Positions 8,756-18,494 are shown, counted from the stretch's first letter. The stretch: 64,000 nt of DNA from Trichocoleus sp. (GCA_036702865.1 DATNQD010000067.1:1-64000), one strand, 5' to 3'. Notes: generated by a model from the sequence alone, not told the origin. Program-made: numbers and translations.

Positions 8756-9493
8756 CTAGGGCTTAGCAAAAGTCCATTCGAGAATTTCGATCGGAGCCTG
8801 TTGTAAAGCATTGACTAATTCCTCATTGCTATCAAATTTAAGCTGTGACAGGATAGCGGCTTCAACATTCACCGTAAATTCCTCGTCTTCAAAGCACCAA
8901 GGTTCGATCGTCAGCTTACCACTGGGCAATCTACGTACTTCATAGCGAATGCCATCAATGCCGCTTGTTACTTCTAAAGCCCGTCCGGCATCGGGGATCT
9001 GCTGCTGCGCCAGGATAAGGGACAGTCGATCGCTCCAGCGCATAAATTGATAAGCGCGTTCTGCCTCATCTTTGTCAATTCCTAACGCCTGCTGCCATTC
9101 ATTTTGCAGGTCGAGTTGTTCATGCAGAAAGGCATCCCATTCAGGCGAAGTTCCCCATTTGTCCTGATTCAGGAAACAAATATGTTTAGAGGTGAGCATT
9201 GTTACCCAGCGTCCCCGATAACGTGCACTGGTAATTAAGGATTGAAACTGCTGTAGAGACTCCAGCGGATCAGGTTTTCCCAGCGTAAAATCGAGCGGCG
9301 CACCAACGGGAGTCAGTTCATTGCCTTCCCATTCTTTTTCCAGGTCATCATGATGTGAGATTGCAGCGATCGTTTCATATAGACGTACTGGGGCATTCGA
9401 TCGATCCCATTGTCCAGCAAGCTGGGCTGCCAATAATGCATGAGCGCGGTGATAAATAATTTGCCAGCCGTTTTCAACTAAATTCACAATCAT
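8756..9493 (-). CDS. DUF3891 family protein
   Basis: A 245-residue soluble protein that I recognise as the DUF3891 family. Typical features are the N-terminal HRAHALLAAQLAGQW segment (about residues 15-29), the ISHHDD histidine/aspartate motif (about 46-51) and WSDRLSLIL further on. These spaced histidines and aspartates resemble HD-type metal-site arrangements, but no activity is established. It is followed leftward by the SPL-like gene after 215 bp. Confidence 0.7.
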   Translation of the reverse strand: MIVNLVENGWQIIYHRAHALLAAQLAGQWDRSNAPVRLYETIAAISHHDDLEKEWEGNELTPVGAPLDFTLGKPDPLESLQQFQSLITSARYRGRWVTMLTSKHICFLNQDKWGTSPEWDAFLHEQLDLQNEWQQALGIDKDEAERAYQFMRWSDRLSLILAQQQIPDAGRALEVTSGIDGIRYEVRRLPSGKLTIEPWCFEDEEFTVNVEAAILSQLKFDSNEELVNALQQAPIEILEWTFAKP

Positions 9494-9586
9494 GGATTTA
9501 CCTCAATCGAGCTAATAATTTTCAAGAGAGAGGGGCACAGCCGCGCCATGCCCCAGAATTTGCGGAACGATCAATTCATAGCGAGC

Positions 9587-12500
9587 TTAGGTTGAAGCGA
9601 TCGCCCCTCCAATTGCCGCTGTCGCTGCTGAAACTAGAGCAGTAAAGAACAGCCACCAAGCAGCCGTTGCTGCCGCCTTGCGAGTTTCTTCAAACTGCTG
9701 TTGGGCTTGCTGCTTAACAAGCTCCAGACGACGCTGAGCTTCCATTTGAACCCGTTCTGCCCGCTGCAATACGTTGTTTCTCGCACCTTCAATCTGGTCG
9801 ATAATCCGATTTGCCTGAGCTTCCGAGATATCTGGACGAGAACTAATTAGCGCAACGAGTGTACCGCGATCGAACTCACTCAACCGAGAACGCAGCGCAT
9901 CAAAACCGGCTTGTGGATCATCAAACAGAGTACGGACATCGCGCTTGATGCCGTCATAGTTCAGTTCAGGACGATCGAGCGAATTGAGATAATCCCGAAT
10001 CCGGGCAAAGAGGCGATCGATCGTGGATTGAATCCGGTATTGCACCTGACGGATCTGCTCCAGCATTTGATTTCGCACCGATTCAATTTGGCTGACAATC
10101 CGATTGGCTTCTTCGGGCGTCATATCCTGCCGCTGAGACAGAAGGGCAATTAGCGTCGAGCGATCGAAGTGGGAGAAGCGATCAGCAAAGCTTTGAATGC
10201 CAAGTCGAGGAGAGTGAAGCAGCAATTGCAAATCACGCTTGATGCCTTCAGGATTGAGTTCTTCCTTGTTCGTGTTTCGCAAGTAGTCCTCAATCATTGC
10301 CTCAAAATCCATCACCTGCTGCTGAGTTCGCAGTGCCAGACGACGAGGCGCACGCACAAACTGACGGATTGAATCTTGAACCTGATCAATGATTCGGTTG
10401 ACCTGTTCTTCGCTCAAATCCTGGCGCTGGCTGAGCAACCTGACCAGGGTTTCGCGATCGACATGAGAGAGCCGCTGCCGCAATGCCAAAGTCCCTTCCT
10501 TCGGATTGTTAAACAGCGTATTCAGATCGCGTTGAATTCCTTCAGGATTGAGTTCTTCCAGATTAGTCCGGCGCAGATATTCAGCGATCGAATCAACCGT
10601 CTCACTATATTTGTCTTTTACAGTATCGACAGCATCCTGTGGAGCATGAACTAATCGATTCCAGTTTGATTCAATGTTATCCACAATCTGATGCGCTTCT
10701 GCTTCAGAAATGTCTTCACGCTGGCTCAAGAGTTGGACAACTGTATCTCGATCGAAGTGGCTCACTCGGCTACGAATAGCAGAAAAACCAAGTTGTGGAT
10801 CAGACACCATCAACTGTAGATCCCGCTGAATTCCTTCAGGGCTGAGTTCTGTCTTACCTGTACCTCGGAGATAAGATTCTAACCGACCCCGCAGGTCAGC
10901 AACTCGCTGTTTCGCCTGTTCTTCGAGCGATCGAGCATCTGATAAAACCTGATCGCGCGTTGCATCCAAATTGTTGAGAATCGCTTCAGCTTCTTCAGGG
11001 TTGACATCTTGACGCTGGAGCAGAATTTGACGCAGTGTATCGCGGCTATAAGGAGAGAGGCGGACAGTCATCGTTTCGTAATCCGCATCCGTATCTTGCA
11101 GCAGTGCCCGGAACGCTGGTAGCGTCTCTTGACCCAACAATTGTTCCTTGGGAGTGAGCGTCAAATAGATTTCAATGCGTTGTTGCAAATCGGTAACAAC
11201 TTCGCGCTCTTTTTCTGCCCTGGCTGCCGTCAAAACTTCTTTACGAATCCGCTCAAGGTGATCAGCAATTTCCTGAATTCGAGATTGCGTAAACACTCCG
11301 CGTGAAGCGAGCAGATTGGCAAAATAATTGCGATCGAACCGTGAAACTTCACTGAGGACTGCATCAGGAGCAGCAGCAGGATCGTACAGCACCTCACGAA
11401 AATCTCGGTTGAGTTTGTCAGGTGTCATTTGCCAGGAATAGGTATTCAGCAAATAGTTCTCAACGTCTGCCTTGATTGCACTGGGAGTATCTGGGCTGCC
11501 TTGAATTTGAGAGACAGCTTTGTTTGCCTGATCCGCGACAGTTCCAGAAGCAGATTTCAGCCGCCCGAAAATCTGTTCGATGTTGATATCGGAGAGATCA
11601 GTACGACCCATGATGAGCCCTAAAACCGTATTCATCCCCAGAGCAGCAGTTTGCTGCAACATACCCTGGCCTGAGTTGTCTCCCTGACTGGAAGGCTGCA
11701 CTTGACTTCGATTTGTACTTCGCTCTGCAATCAGGCGATCGATCTTGTCATTCAATTCCTTGACTTGCAGTTGTCCAGGTTGGGTCGATTGCAAATAGTC
11801 AACCAACTCAGACATCTGGTCGCGTCGCTGCCGTTTGCCAACAGTTTGCCGCCATACACCCTCTAGCAAATCCGCAAACCGATTCACTTCTTGAGGTGAG
11901 AAATCTGTGCGGCGGCTGACTAGATCCACAAAAGTTTGGCGATCGATATGCTGCAACCCATTATTTTCAGCCAGCGATTGCACATCTGGATCGTTAAGTA
12001 GATCTTCAAAATCACGCCGTACTCTGCCTAAGTCAAACTGAGGAATGTGCAGCCCGCTGATATAATCCTCAACTGATTCTCGAATATGCATCGGGTCAAT
12101 ACCTGCCCCTAGCTCATTCCGGACGGCGGCAGTGACTGCTTCAGCAGTTGAAACGACTTGCCGCTTAGCCACTTGGCTACCGAGTGCTGCGGTTGCAGTT
12201 CCCCAAATCGCCTGAAAGCCAGAAGTTGCTGCCTGGACGACGGAACCAATCAGCGAACCAACGGTGCTTGAACTCACCCAAACCAGGAGTGAAAAGTACG
12301 CTGCCCAAATCACTAAACCGATAATTGCACCCAGTCCTGAACTCGTTAGCAGACTGAGTTGAACCGCTAAGTAGCAGGCAATAAACAGCGAAATGCTAAC
12401 GCTAATTAATGTCCAAAGACCAACACCAAACCCAATCTTACGAATGGTTGTGCCAGCACCATCTGAACTGCTATGGGAATGAGGAGAAGAATCATGAGAG

Positions 12501-12727
12501 TCGGAACGTCCCAGGTAAGAAATTCCTGCGGCAACCGAAAGGTTCGTCAAAACGAGCTGAATGGCAAATGCCAGCAGAATTCCTGAGATGAGCGCGACAA
12601 AAAATTGAGGACCAGAGAATAAAACTGATGTTTGTTCAGGGCGAGGTAAGTTTGGATCAACGGGAGTCTGCGCGATCCACAGTCCCCTGCCCCACGACTC
12701 CATGACCGTTACCGCAATTTGAACCAT
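9587..12727 (-). CDS. Large membrane protein with seven internal repeats
   Basis: A 1046-residue protein of unknown function. Three likely membrane helices lie near the N-terminus (about 40-62, 98-124 and 132-152), with a histidine/serine-rich stretch between the first two. Seven repeats of roughly 85-100 residues follow (about 215-985). The best-conserved repeat pattern is EDYLRxTxxEELNPEGIxRDL, then SHFDRxTLxxLLSQRxDxSEEEANRIxxQIE. Between repeats lie arginine- and glutamine-rich helices, and the first three repeats are the most diverged. The C-terminus ends in a further hydrophobic segment, WWLFFTALVSAATAAIGG. ATGGTTCAA follows GGAAACGGAC. Similar proteins occur in cyanobacteria, sometimes labelled as transporters, but I see no transporter fold. 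A membrane-anchored helical scaffold is my inference. Confidence 0.75.
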   Translation of the reverse strand: MVQIAVTVMESWGRGLWIAQTPVDPNLPRPEQTSVLFSGPQFFVALISGILLAFAIQLVLTNLSVAAGISYLGRSDSHDSSPHSHSSSDGAGTTIRKIGFGVGLWTLISVSISLFIACYLAVQLSLLTSSGLGAIIGLVIWAAYFSLLVWVSSSTVGSLIGSVVQAATSGFQAIWGTATAALGSQVAKRQVVSTAEAVTAAVRNELGAGIDPMHIRESVEDYISGLHIPQFDLGRVRRDFEDLLNDPDVQSLAENNGLQHIDRQTFVDLVSRRTDFSPQEVNRFADLLEGVWRQTVGKRQRRDQMSELVDYLQSTQPGQLQVKELNDKIDRLIAERSTNRSQVQPSSQGDNSGQGMLQQTAALGMNTVLGLIMGRTDLSDINIEQIFGRLKSASGTVADQANKAVSQIQGSPDTPSAIKADVENYLLNTYSWQMTPDKLNRDFREVLYDPAAAPDAVLSEVSRFDRNYFANLLASRGVFTQSRIQEIADHLERIRKEVLTAARAEKEREVVTDLQQRIEIYLTLTPKEQLLGQETLPAFRALLQDTDADYETMTVRLSPYSRDTLRQILLQRQDVNPEEAEAILNNLDATRDQVLSDARSLEEQAKQRVADLRGRLESYLRGTGKTELSPEGIQRDLQLMVSDPQLGFSAIRSRVSHFDRDTVVQLLSQREDISEAEAHQIVDNIESNWNRLVHAPQDAVDTVKDKYSETVDSIAEYLRRTNLEELNPEGIQRDLNTLFNNPKEGTLALRQRLSHVDRETLVRLLSQRQDLSEEQVNRIIDQVQDSIRQFVRAPRRLALRTQQQVMDFEAMIEDYLRNTNKEELNPEGIKRDLQLLLHSPRLGIQSFADRFSHFDRSTLIALLSQRQDMTPEEANRIVSQIESVRNQMLEQIRQVQYRIQSTIDRLFARIRDYLNSLDRPELNYDGIKRDVRTLFDDPQAGFDALRSRLSEFDRGTLVALISSRPDISEAQANRIIDQIEGARNNVLQRAERVQMEAQRRLELVKQQAQQQFEETRKAAATAAWWLFFTALVSAATAAIGGAIAST

Positions 12728-13137
12728 GTCCGTTTCCTTGTAATTGAAATTAAATCCCTACAGCACCCAAAACCGTGGTGAGAGATTAGACGATCGCATC
12801 GCTAACAAAATGAATATTTCTATGGACTAATAATCGCTGTCTTCAGAGAAATTTTCATCTCCCTAAGGTGAGAAAGCTAGAGCAGCAGAAGCATAGAATG
12901 GACTGCTAATAGGAACAATTAGGTCATATTTCTAGGCAATCTTTAAACGAAAAAAGGGGCTAATGCCCCCGGCAATATTTCGACATAACCTTGTTCTTCA
13001 GCCTTTGTTTCCTCAGCCTTCTTCAAAAAGGAGATAACTTGATTGGTCAGTTATCCTGCATCTACGAAAAAATCAAAGATCTCTTTGTGAAACATACTGA
13101 GGAGGGATGACTTATTGAGCTATTTTCAACTACGCTG
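12728..13137. other. Intergenic region with terminator
   Basis: About 410 bp. It holds the terminator at 12950-12969 of the DUF2267 gene and, nearer 12728, the promoter region of the repeat protein. I see no gene and no clear operator. Confidence 0.5.
12950..12969 (-). terminator. Terminator after DUF2267 gene
   Basis: Read leftward, GGGGC-ATTA-GCCCC (stem 12956-12960 with 12965-12969) is followed by six T residues. Confidence 0.8.
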
Positions 13138-14010
13138 TTATGCTTCTTCCCAAAGTTGACGGACTCGGCCTGGCATGAGTTCAGTAATCTCTTGAACCCG
13201 CTCTGGAGAAAGTTCATCTTTGGTAGCAGAAAATACGGCTTTGATCACTGTCTCAGCATCCGTATTAGGCGGAATTCCAGCTTCATTATCAACCCGGAAA
13301 ATAAAGCGACTATCATCAATTCCCGACCAACCTGGACCTCGAAGCGGTGGACGAATGCGGCTCAAAAAGCCAACGATCGGGTTTGTGTCCTTCCACAAAT
13401 CGCTGATCTCCATTCTGAGCGCTTTATCATCTGTAGGCAGCACTTCTTCATGCAGCTCAGAGGCAATGCGATCAGACTCTGCTGTTGTCATCAGGTCACG
13501 CATGACTCGGAAGACGACTTCTGTAATGTCTCTTGCGTCAAAAGGCTCAGATAAGTTGCCTTTGACCATCACCTTTTGCAAAAATGGCTTGTCCTTGTCC
13601 AAAATTGGCACAGCAGGACCTTTCTCAATTGCCTTTGGTGGTTTTGCCTCCATTTCCTCCAGCATTTTGCGACCTTTCTCAGTTAGCTCTGCTTTGCTGA
13701 ACTTAATGAGATGAGGAAGAGGACCATCTGAAGAACCAAAGGTGTTTGCAATTCGGAAATCGACTTCCTTGGGGCTTACAACATCAGGCACATCCTCCTG
13801 ATTGGCATAAGCATTTCCCTCAAATTCGGCATTGATATATTGTTCCTGGTTCAGGAAATCCAAATGACCCAGAAAGTCAACAGGGGTTACTTCCATACCG
13901 ACAAAATCGGTTTCAGTGAAATTCACTGCATCGGGACCTGGACCCTGATCACTTTCATCAATCTTTTTCAAAAGAACGTAAACTAAATCGTCTCTGATGC
14001 TGATAGGCAT
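13138..14010 (-). CDS. DUF2267-containing protein
   Basis: A 290-residue acidic, soluble protein. Its second half holds two DUF2267-like segments: DITEVVFRVMRDLMTTAESDRIASEL (split here only for reference, about residues 160-185) and AETVIKAVFSATKDELSP with MPGRVRQLWEEA at the C-terminus. The first 130 residues, including KAELTEKGRKMLEEMEAK, match nothing I know. An AAGGAG site sits well before the ATG. DUF2267 proteins are common in stress-related gene clusters, without known activity. It lies 44 bp downstream of the small secreted protein gene on the same... reading order: that gene (14055-14429) is leftward too, but starts upstream, so the two can be one transcript. Confidence 0.65.
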   Translation of the reverse strand: MPISIRDDLVYVLLKKIDESDQGPGPDAVNFTETDFVGMEVTPVDFLGHLDFLNQEQYINAEFEGNAYANQEDVPDVVSPKEVDFRIANTFGSSDGPLPHLIKFSKAELTEKGRKMLEEMEAKPPKAIEKGPAVPILDKDKPFLQKVMVKGNLSEPFDARDITEVVFRVMRDLMTTAESDRIASELHEEVLPTDDKALRMEISDLWKDTNPIVGFLSRIRPPLRGPGWSGIDDSRFIFRVDNEAGIPPNTDAETVIKAVFSATKDELSPERVQEITELMPGRVRQLWEEA

Positions 14011-14054
14011 TGTTATCTCCTTAAATTGCTTTTAATGCTGTTGAATTTCGGCTT

Positions 14055-14429
14055 TTAGCGTCCAAAGATACCCTTTGTTGTTTCAGGTTCTGCTTGCGAA
14101 CCTTCACCAAATCGTTGCTTACGCACTAAATCTAGAGTTTCAGGAATATTTTCTGGAAGTTCCCGAATATTCTTCAATCCCGTATCACCAATATCTCGCT
14201 TTGCACCATCACCCAAGTCCTCAGCCTTTCGCTGCACCCGCTTAATCGTGTTATCGCTGAGCGGATCAACTCCATTTGGTTCGGCTTGAATAATTCGAGT
14301 GTTTGCCTGAGCCTCAATTGCTTGACTAAAACTGAAAGCTGGAGCTACGACTAGAGCAATCGTCAGGCAAGCGATCGCTAGTACTCGACGCAAGTCTATC
14401 CCTTGCAGCCAGCGCACAACTTGACGCAT
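14055..14429 (-). CDS. Small exported protein, cyanobacterial stress-type
   Basis: A 124-residue protein with an N-terminal signal peptide: basic MRQVVRWLQ, then hydrophobic VLAIACLTIALVVAPAFSF, with probable cleavage after an AxA-like site near QAIEAQA. The mature part is short, hydrophilic and rich in charged residues and proline. The ATG at 14427-14429 is chosen over TTG at 14435. It resembles small periplasmic proteins of the low-temperature-induced / DUF6658 type, with the same N-terminal build as the lipoproteins at 16473 and 17085, but the match is loose. It probably shares a transcript with the DUF2267 gene 44 bp downstream. Confidence 0.6.
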   Translation of the reverse strand: MRQVVRWLQGIDLRRVLAIACLTIALVVAPAFSFSQAIEAQANTRIIQAEPNGVDPLSDNTIKRVQRKAEDLGDGAKRDIGDTGLKNIRELPENIPETLDLVRKQRFGEGSQAEPETTKGIFGR

Positions 14430-14576
14430 ATTCAATTCCCCAATTATTTATTTAACGTGACTTAATCCACTTTGTATAAGATCACACACTTAACTTTTTC
14501 TCGCGTCAATCAAAAGATGGAACCTGCAATGCGTCATTTGATATAAAAATGAGTATTACTGAGGTCAGATCTCTTA

Positions 14577-15752
14577 TTACTGCTGCTCTGTAGCACCTGA
14601 ACGGAAAATCGCAGCGATCGAAGCTTGAACGGACATTCGTTCCGGCTGAACAATATAAAATAATCCTTGATACGCTAAAGTTTGGATTGCTGCAAGTTCA
14701 ACCAGATTAACGTCTCCTGGCTCAGGAACCGCATGAACCTCTACCTCACCAATGAATGGGTTAAACTTTCCCCATTTCTCTAACGAGGGTGATAGCAGCA
14801 ATGTTGTAATTTTGCCACTGTTAGCAGCAGCAACGATTTCACCCAGATGGTTAGAAGCGTCGTTCCGTTCTACAGCCTGCTGATAGTGCTGCAAATTGCA
14901 CTCTATCTGACGCTGTAGCTCCTTTTGGACGATCGCATAACTCTGTTGATGCAGGTGCTCCAGTTTCATTGCATCAGGATTTCCTGAAATTTCTGGCTTG
15001 AGCAACTGTTGGCATGTACTAATTCGACGATAGAGCGACAAAATATGAGACGTGCCAGCAAGAATTAAAGGTGCTTGTTGCGGTTCCAGAAAAATTTTTA
15101 GCTGGTTATCTAATCTTTTACAGTAATGTTGAATAGACTGCCGCAAGTTTTCTGCCTGTTCATCTAATGTATCGATCGGATTTGCTACCGATCGCACTGA
15201 AGACAACACCATTTTTTCAACTTGAAACTGCTCCATTCGATAGCTTAACTTCAGCAGGTTTTCGAGTGCTGCTGGTAGCTCTGCCGGAAGTATCTGGATA
15301 AGCCCGCTTGCCGACCCCTGTAATAACCGAATGCGGTTTTGTCCAAATGCTAATAAGTAAAATAAGCCAGATTCAGCCAGAAACGGCAGCAAAGGTTTCA
15401 GATGAAATTGATGCTTTGAAACCGTCAGCGATTCGGTACAAACTCCAGGAATGCGATAGCAGCGAAACAAATTAGGGGTAAGAAACACTGCCAAACTTTC
15501 AGATGATCCCTGAGAAAGTAGCGGTTCTTTTAGCCTTTCGAGCTGCTGCAATAACTCAGAAACCAACGACTCAGGATAGCCATACTGAACCATCTGAACT
15601 TGTATAGACAGCGTAATTTCTAAAACCTTCTGGCGGATTGCAGAAACACTCTTGCTAACGGTTTTAGGAGACAGGAATATTGAGACATAAATGGGTTCTG
15701 AGCTTGATAGGAGAACTTTCAACTCATTTTTAGAGAAGGAACTTACATTCAT
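14577..15752 (-). CDS. baeRF-like protein (release-factor-fold family)
   Basis: A 391-residue protein of the bacterial archaeo-eukaryotic release factor (baeRF) superfamily, related to its paralogue at 26205-27371. Shared landmarks are an N-terminal YVSIFLSPKT-like strand, QFHLKPLLPFLAESGLFYLLAFGQNRIRLL in the middle (FHLKPLL and FGQ...R.), APLILAGTSHILSLYR, and the C-terminal EPGDVNLVELAAIQTLAYQG. Such proteins are proposed to act in ribosome rescue or stress; that is family-level inference. The ATG at 15750-15752 is chosen because AAGGAAGAGAG (15757-15767) precedes it; the frame continues 17 codons further without a better start. Identity to the paralogue is modest, so duplication is old. 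Confidence 0.7.
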   Translation of the reverse strand: MNVSSFSKNELKVLLSSSEPIYVSIFLSPKTVSKSVSAIRQKVLEITLSIQVQMVQYGYPESLVSELLQQLERLKEPLLSQGSSESLAVFLTPNLFRCYRIPGVCTESLTVSKHQFHLKPLLPFLAESGLFYLLAFGQNRIRLLQGSASGLIQILPAELPAALENLLKLSYRMEQFQVEKMVLSSVRSVANPIDTLDEQAENLRQSIQHYCKRLDNQLKIFLEPQQAPLILAGTSHILSLYRRISTCQQLLKPEISGNPDAMKLEHLHQQSYAIVQKELQRQIECNLQHYQQAVERNDASNHLGEIVAAANSGKITTLLLSPSLEKWGKFNPFIGEVEVHAVPEPGDVNLVELAAIQTLAYQGLFYIVQPERMSVQASIAAIFRSGATEQQ

Positions 15753-16472
15753 TGATCTCTCTTCCTTACAATTAGCTGTCCTATGCTGAACGCGATATAT
15801 CACAACACTCTATTAAAGCTTAAACAAATTTCGTCATTTATACCTCCATCAAAAGATAACTGTTAATTAGCTTAGAGCTGTATCAAGAGAGATAATCCTG
15901 ACGAAGTTTCTCCATTTTTTACAGTAGATAATAGGAGTACAAGATAGTCAGTACATATGTCTAAAGGGTATTGCTGAATAAAGGGATGGAGTTGCGAGTT
16001 GCATTCCTGTGTGCCTCTTACATCCTCTATTAATGGGAAGTTTAAAGACTTATTCTTCTCCGAGTTGAAGGTCTAAGAGGGGAAAGTCATCCTTGGATTT
16101 AGCAGGGCCTTTAAAGAGTTAAATTTAAGTCGGGTGAAGCTTGTACTTGATAAATAAAAAGTTTTTTCTCTTTAATATCTACCTACTTGGCGGCAAGCTC
16201 TTTAAACAAAGGAGTATGAAAACTGATTCGATCGTGATCACGGTACAGAGAAGCAATAACTCCATTGAGTCATAAAAGCAAACAAGCCCAGCGATCGAAA
16301 TTACTTTACTTGCTTTCCAAGCCATGATTTGAAAGAGCTTCAGCAGTCAGCAGGTATCGCTTTGTTCACCTTGAACAGAATATAACTTTTGCTAGAGGAA
16401 GTTCTCCCACTGCTCCAGTAACGTGAGTAAAGTCCCTAGTTTTTATTTGCCCGAAGCGCAAGGAGTACCTCT
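15753..16472. other. Long intergenic region
   Basis: About 720 bp between divergent genes. It should carry promoters in both directions. I see no gene, no RNA gene and no clear repeat. The AAGGAG ribosome-binding site of the next gene lies at its right end (16460-16465). Confidence 0.4.
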
Positions 16473-17039
16473 GTGAAACAGATTGTTTCATGGCTTAAAC
16501 AGCTACAAATCGCCAAAATCCTTGTCATCTGTATTGCAGGATTCAGCCTGCTACTTACGACAGCTTGTAACCCTGGAAATATTCAGGGTGCTCGTCCCAA
16601 TAATCCACCTGTACAAATGGGCGGCAACAACAATCCCTATGATGCAGGTGGCGATGGCTACAACAATTACAAAATGTCTGCTGATCCAAAAGTTAGCGGC
16701 TCGCATGGCGGTTCTTATTCCAAGAAAGAAGCGAACCTACGCTCTTCTCTTAACAACTTAGGACAGCTTGTAGCAGACAGTCACGGCATTAAGAGCAACG
16801 CGGCTGAAGATCTGCTCTATCCCGGCGAGAGCGCTACAACAAGCGGTCATCCTGATATTGGACCTGTTGGAAATGAATATGAGAAGAAGTTAGTTCGGAA
16901 TACCCAAAAGGCTCCATCTGACCGTCAACGTGTGATCCAGCGTTCTGATCCGGATCAAAAGATTCTGGAAAAGATTGGCGACCAATTTGAAGAAGCATCT
17001 GAATTTATTCAGGACTCTTTTGAAGGTCAAGCGAAGTAA
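16473..17039 (+). CDS. Putative lipoprotein
   Basis: A 188-residue exported protein starting with GTG; AAGGAG (16460-16465) is seven bases upstream. The signal peptide ends in the lipobox LLLTTAC (cysteine at about residue 28), so the mature protein should be lipid-anchored. The mature part is hydrophilic, with a glycine/asparagine-rich start (GGNNNPYDAGGDGYNN) and an amphipathic C-terminus. It lacks enzyme motifs. It resembles neighbouring 17085 in overall design. Both are probably cotranscribed: the gap is 45 bp and a terminator follows only the second gene. Confidence 0.65.
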   Translation: MKQIVSWLKQLQIAKILVICIAGFSLLLTTACNPGNIQGARPNNPPVQMGGNNNPYDAGGDGYNNYKMSADPKVSGSHGGSYSKKEANLRSSLNNLGQLVADSHGIKSNAAEDLLYPGESATTSGHPDIGPVGNEYEKKLVRNTQKAPSDRQRVIQRSDPDQKILEKIGDQFEEASEFIQDSFEGQAK

Positions 17040-17084
17040 GCTGCTTTGCACCTTAAACACATTAAAAACAAATGGAGAATGGTT

Positions 17085-17675
17085 ATGAAGAACTTCGTTG
17101 CTAATATTGCATCCTTTTTCAAACAAGTTCTATTTCAGCGCGTTGTCGTTGTTTTAGCCGCAGGCTTTGTGATGCTGATGAGCACTGCTTGCCAGCCCCC
17201 AACTCCGGTTTCCTCAGGAGAAGGGTCTTATCATGAGAAGGTTGGAGCTAACCAACCCACTGAACTTTACGACCCGATCGAGGAGCGTGAAGGTGGAATG
17301 AATCAGTATAGCGACACTGACCCTCGTTATAAGACTGGAAATTTGGGCAACAAGATCGGAGGACGGGTTGATAAAGCAAAAGAGAACCTGAACCGATCGA
17401 TTGATAGCACTGAAGACTACGCTAGAAACTACCGTGAAGGTACACCACTGGGTGAGCGAGTTCGTAACATTACCGATAACGTTGGTAAGTCAGTTGAGAA
17501 CTTGACCGATGAAGTTTCTGGAGGAACCGAGCGTGGAACTCGTAACCTGAAAGTAAATGCTGACCAGGCTGGACAGAATGCCAACGAAGCAGTGAGTGGT
17601 GCAACAGATAATTTGAAAGACAGCTCTCGTGATATCACCCAGAAAGCAAAGCGAGTGATTAACGATCGGGCGTAA
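17085..17675 (+). CDS. DUF6658-like lipoprotein
   Basis: A 196-residue exported protein. The signal peptide ends in the lipobox MLMSTAC (about residue 34 from the ATG). The mature chain has GGMNQYSDTDPRYKT, the TPLGERVRNI segment and long amphipathic, lysine/asparagine/aspartate-rich helices with 11-residue-like periodicity, reminiscent of LEA or apolipoprotein helices. I recognise this as a DUF6658-type cyanobacterial protein from memory of the family. The ATG at 17085 is preferred: GGAG at 17074-17077 is seven bases away. Upstream in-frame TTG at 17046 and ATG at 17079 are weaker. A strong terminator follows at 17718. Confidence 0.7.
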   Translation: MKNFVANIASFFKQVLFQRVVVVLAAGFVMLMSTACQPPTPVSSGEGSYHEKVGANQPTELYDPIEEREGGMNQYSDTDPRYKTGNLGNKIGGRVDKAKENLNRSIDSTEDYARNYREGTPLGERVRNITDNVGKSVENLTDEVSGGTERGTRNLKVNADQAGQNANEAVSGATDNLKDSSRDITQKAKRVINDRA

Positions 17676-17717
17676 CTCATGACGAGTCTGCAATAGGCTA
17701 ACCTATAAGCGACTTTT

Positions 17718-17747
17718 GAGACGTTGGTAGTCAACGTCTCTCTTTTT
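17718..17747 (+). terminator. Rho-independent terminator
   Basis: A perfect 9-bp stem GAGACGTTG / CAACGTCTC (17718-17726 with 17732-17740) with a 5-base loop, followed by TCTTTTT. It ends the lipoprotein pair 16473-17675. Confidence 0.9.
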
Positions 17748-17967
17748 GTATCAAGCTTCTCGTACCAGGAGATAGAAACAGATTAAACAAGCTGTTTAAT
17801 TTATCTATTCAGTCAGGATTCAATCAGGTTGTCCAAAAGTTTTACGCGATCGAGTTCCTGCTCCTTCAGACAACCGTAATATCAAGTGAGACTATCGAGT
17901 TCATCATTTAATCAGCACTGCTATTCGCGAGCAATGATGTTCACGACTAAAGATCAGCAGGAACACT

Positions 17968-18483
17968 TTAAAGCGAAGATACTTCACCCGCCCGAATCAA
18001 TTGATAGCCGATCAAAACTAGCAGCAGTCCTGCTCCAAGGAATCCTAAATCCCAAAGCAACTGCGCCTCCCCCGATCGCAAGTGATGGATTCCCAACCAC
18101 TGATGGTCAATGATGCCCTCGACAAGGTTGAATAAACCTGCTCCAGCGAGAATCGAACCTAGCAATGTTCGCCCTGACCAATAAGAAGATTGTGTTCCTG
18201 CCCGCCATAACAAGAAGATTCCAGTCAGGGTAAAGAGCCAGTCGAGTAGATGAAATAAGCCGTCACCTAGGGTATTCAGTTCCAGTCCTGCAACGGTCAT
18301 ATCTGTTTCAACGCTTGAAAACATATGATGCCATTGCAGTAGTTGATGAAATACAATTCCATCAAAAAAACCACCTTGACCTAATCCCAGCACAACTCCC
18401 GCAATTATCAGCGGTTTTGAATTTCGCTGCTTCTGGTCTGCGTTACTTTGATTGTGGCTTTTCACCTGAGTCTGTTCATCCAT
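17968..18483 (-). CDS. DUF2243 membrane protein
   Basis: A 171-residue integral membrane protein of the DUF2243 family. The signature GLGQGGFFDGIVFHQLLQWHHM (here broken: GLGQGGFFDG, then IVFHQLLQWHHM) lies at about residues 33-54, with further histidines in LFHLLDW and DHQWLGIHHL. Four membrane segments are visible. The conserved histidines suggest metal or haem binding, which is not established. It lies 11 bp downstream of the small acidic protein gene 18495-18686, so the two likely form one unit. Confidence 0.8.
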   Translation of the reverse strand: MDEQTQVKSHNQSNADQKQRNSKPLIIAGVVLGLGQGGFFDGIVFHQLLQWHHMFSSVETDMTVAGLELNTLGDGLFHLLDWLFTLTGIFLLWRAGTQSSYWSGRTLLGSILAGAGLFNLVEGIIDHQWLGIHHLRSGEAQLLWDLGFLGAGLLLVLIGYQLIRAGEVSSL

Positions 18484-18494
18484 CGCTCGTTACT

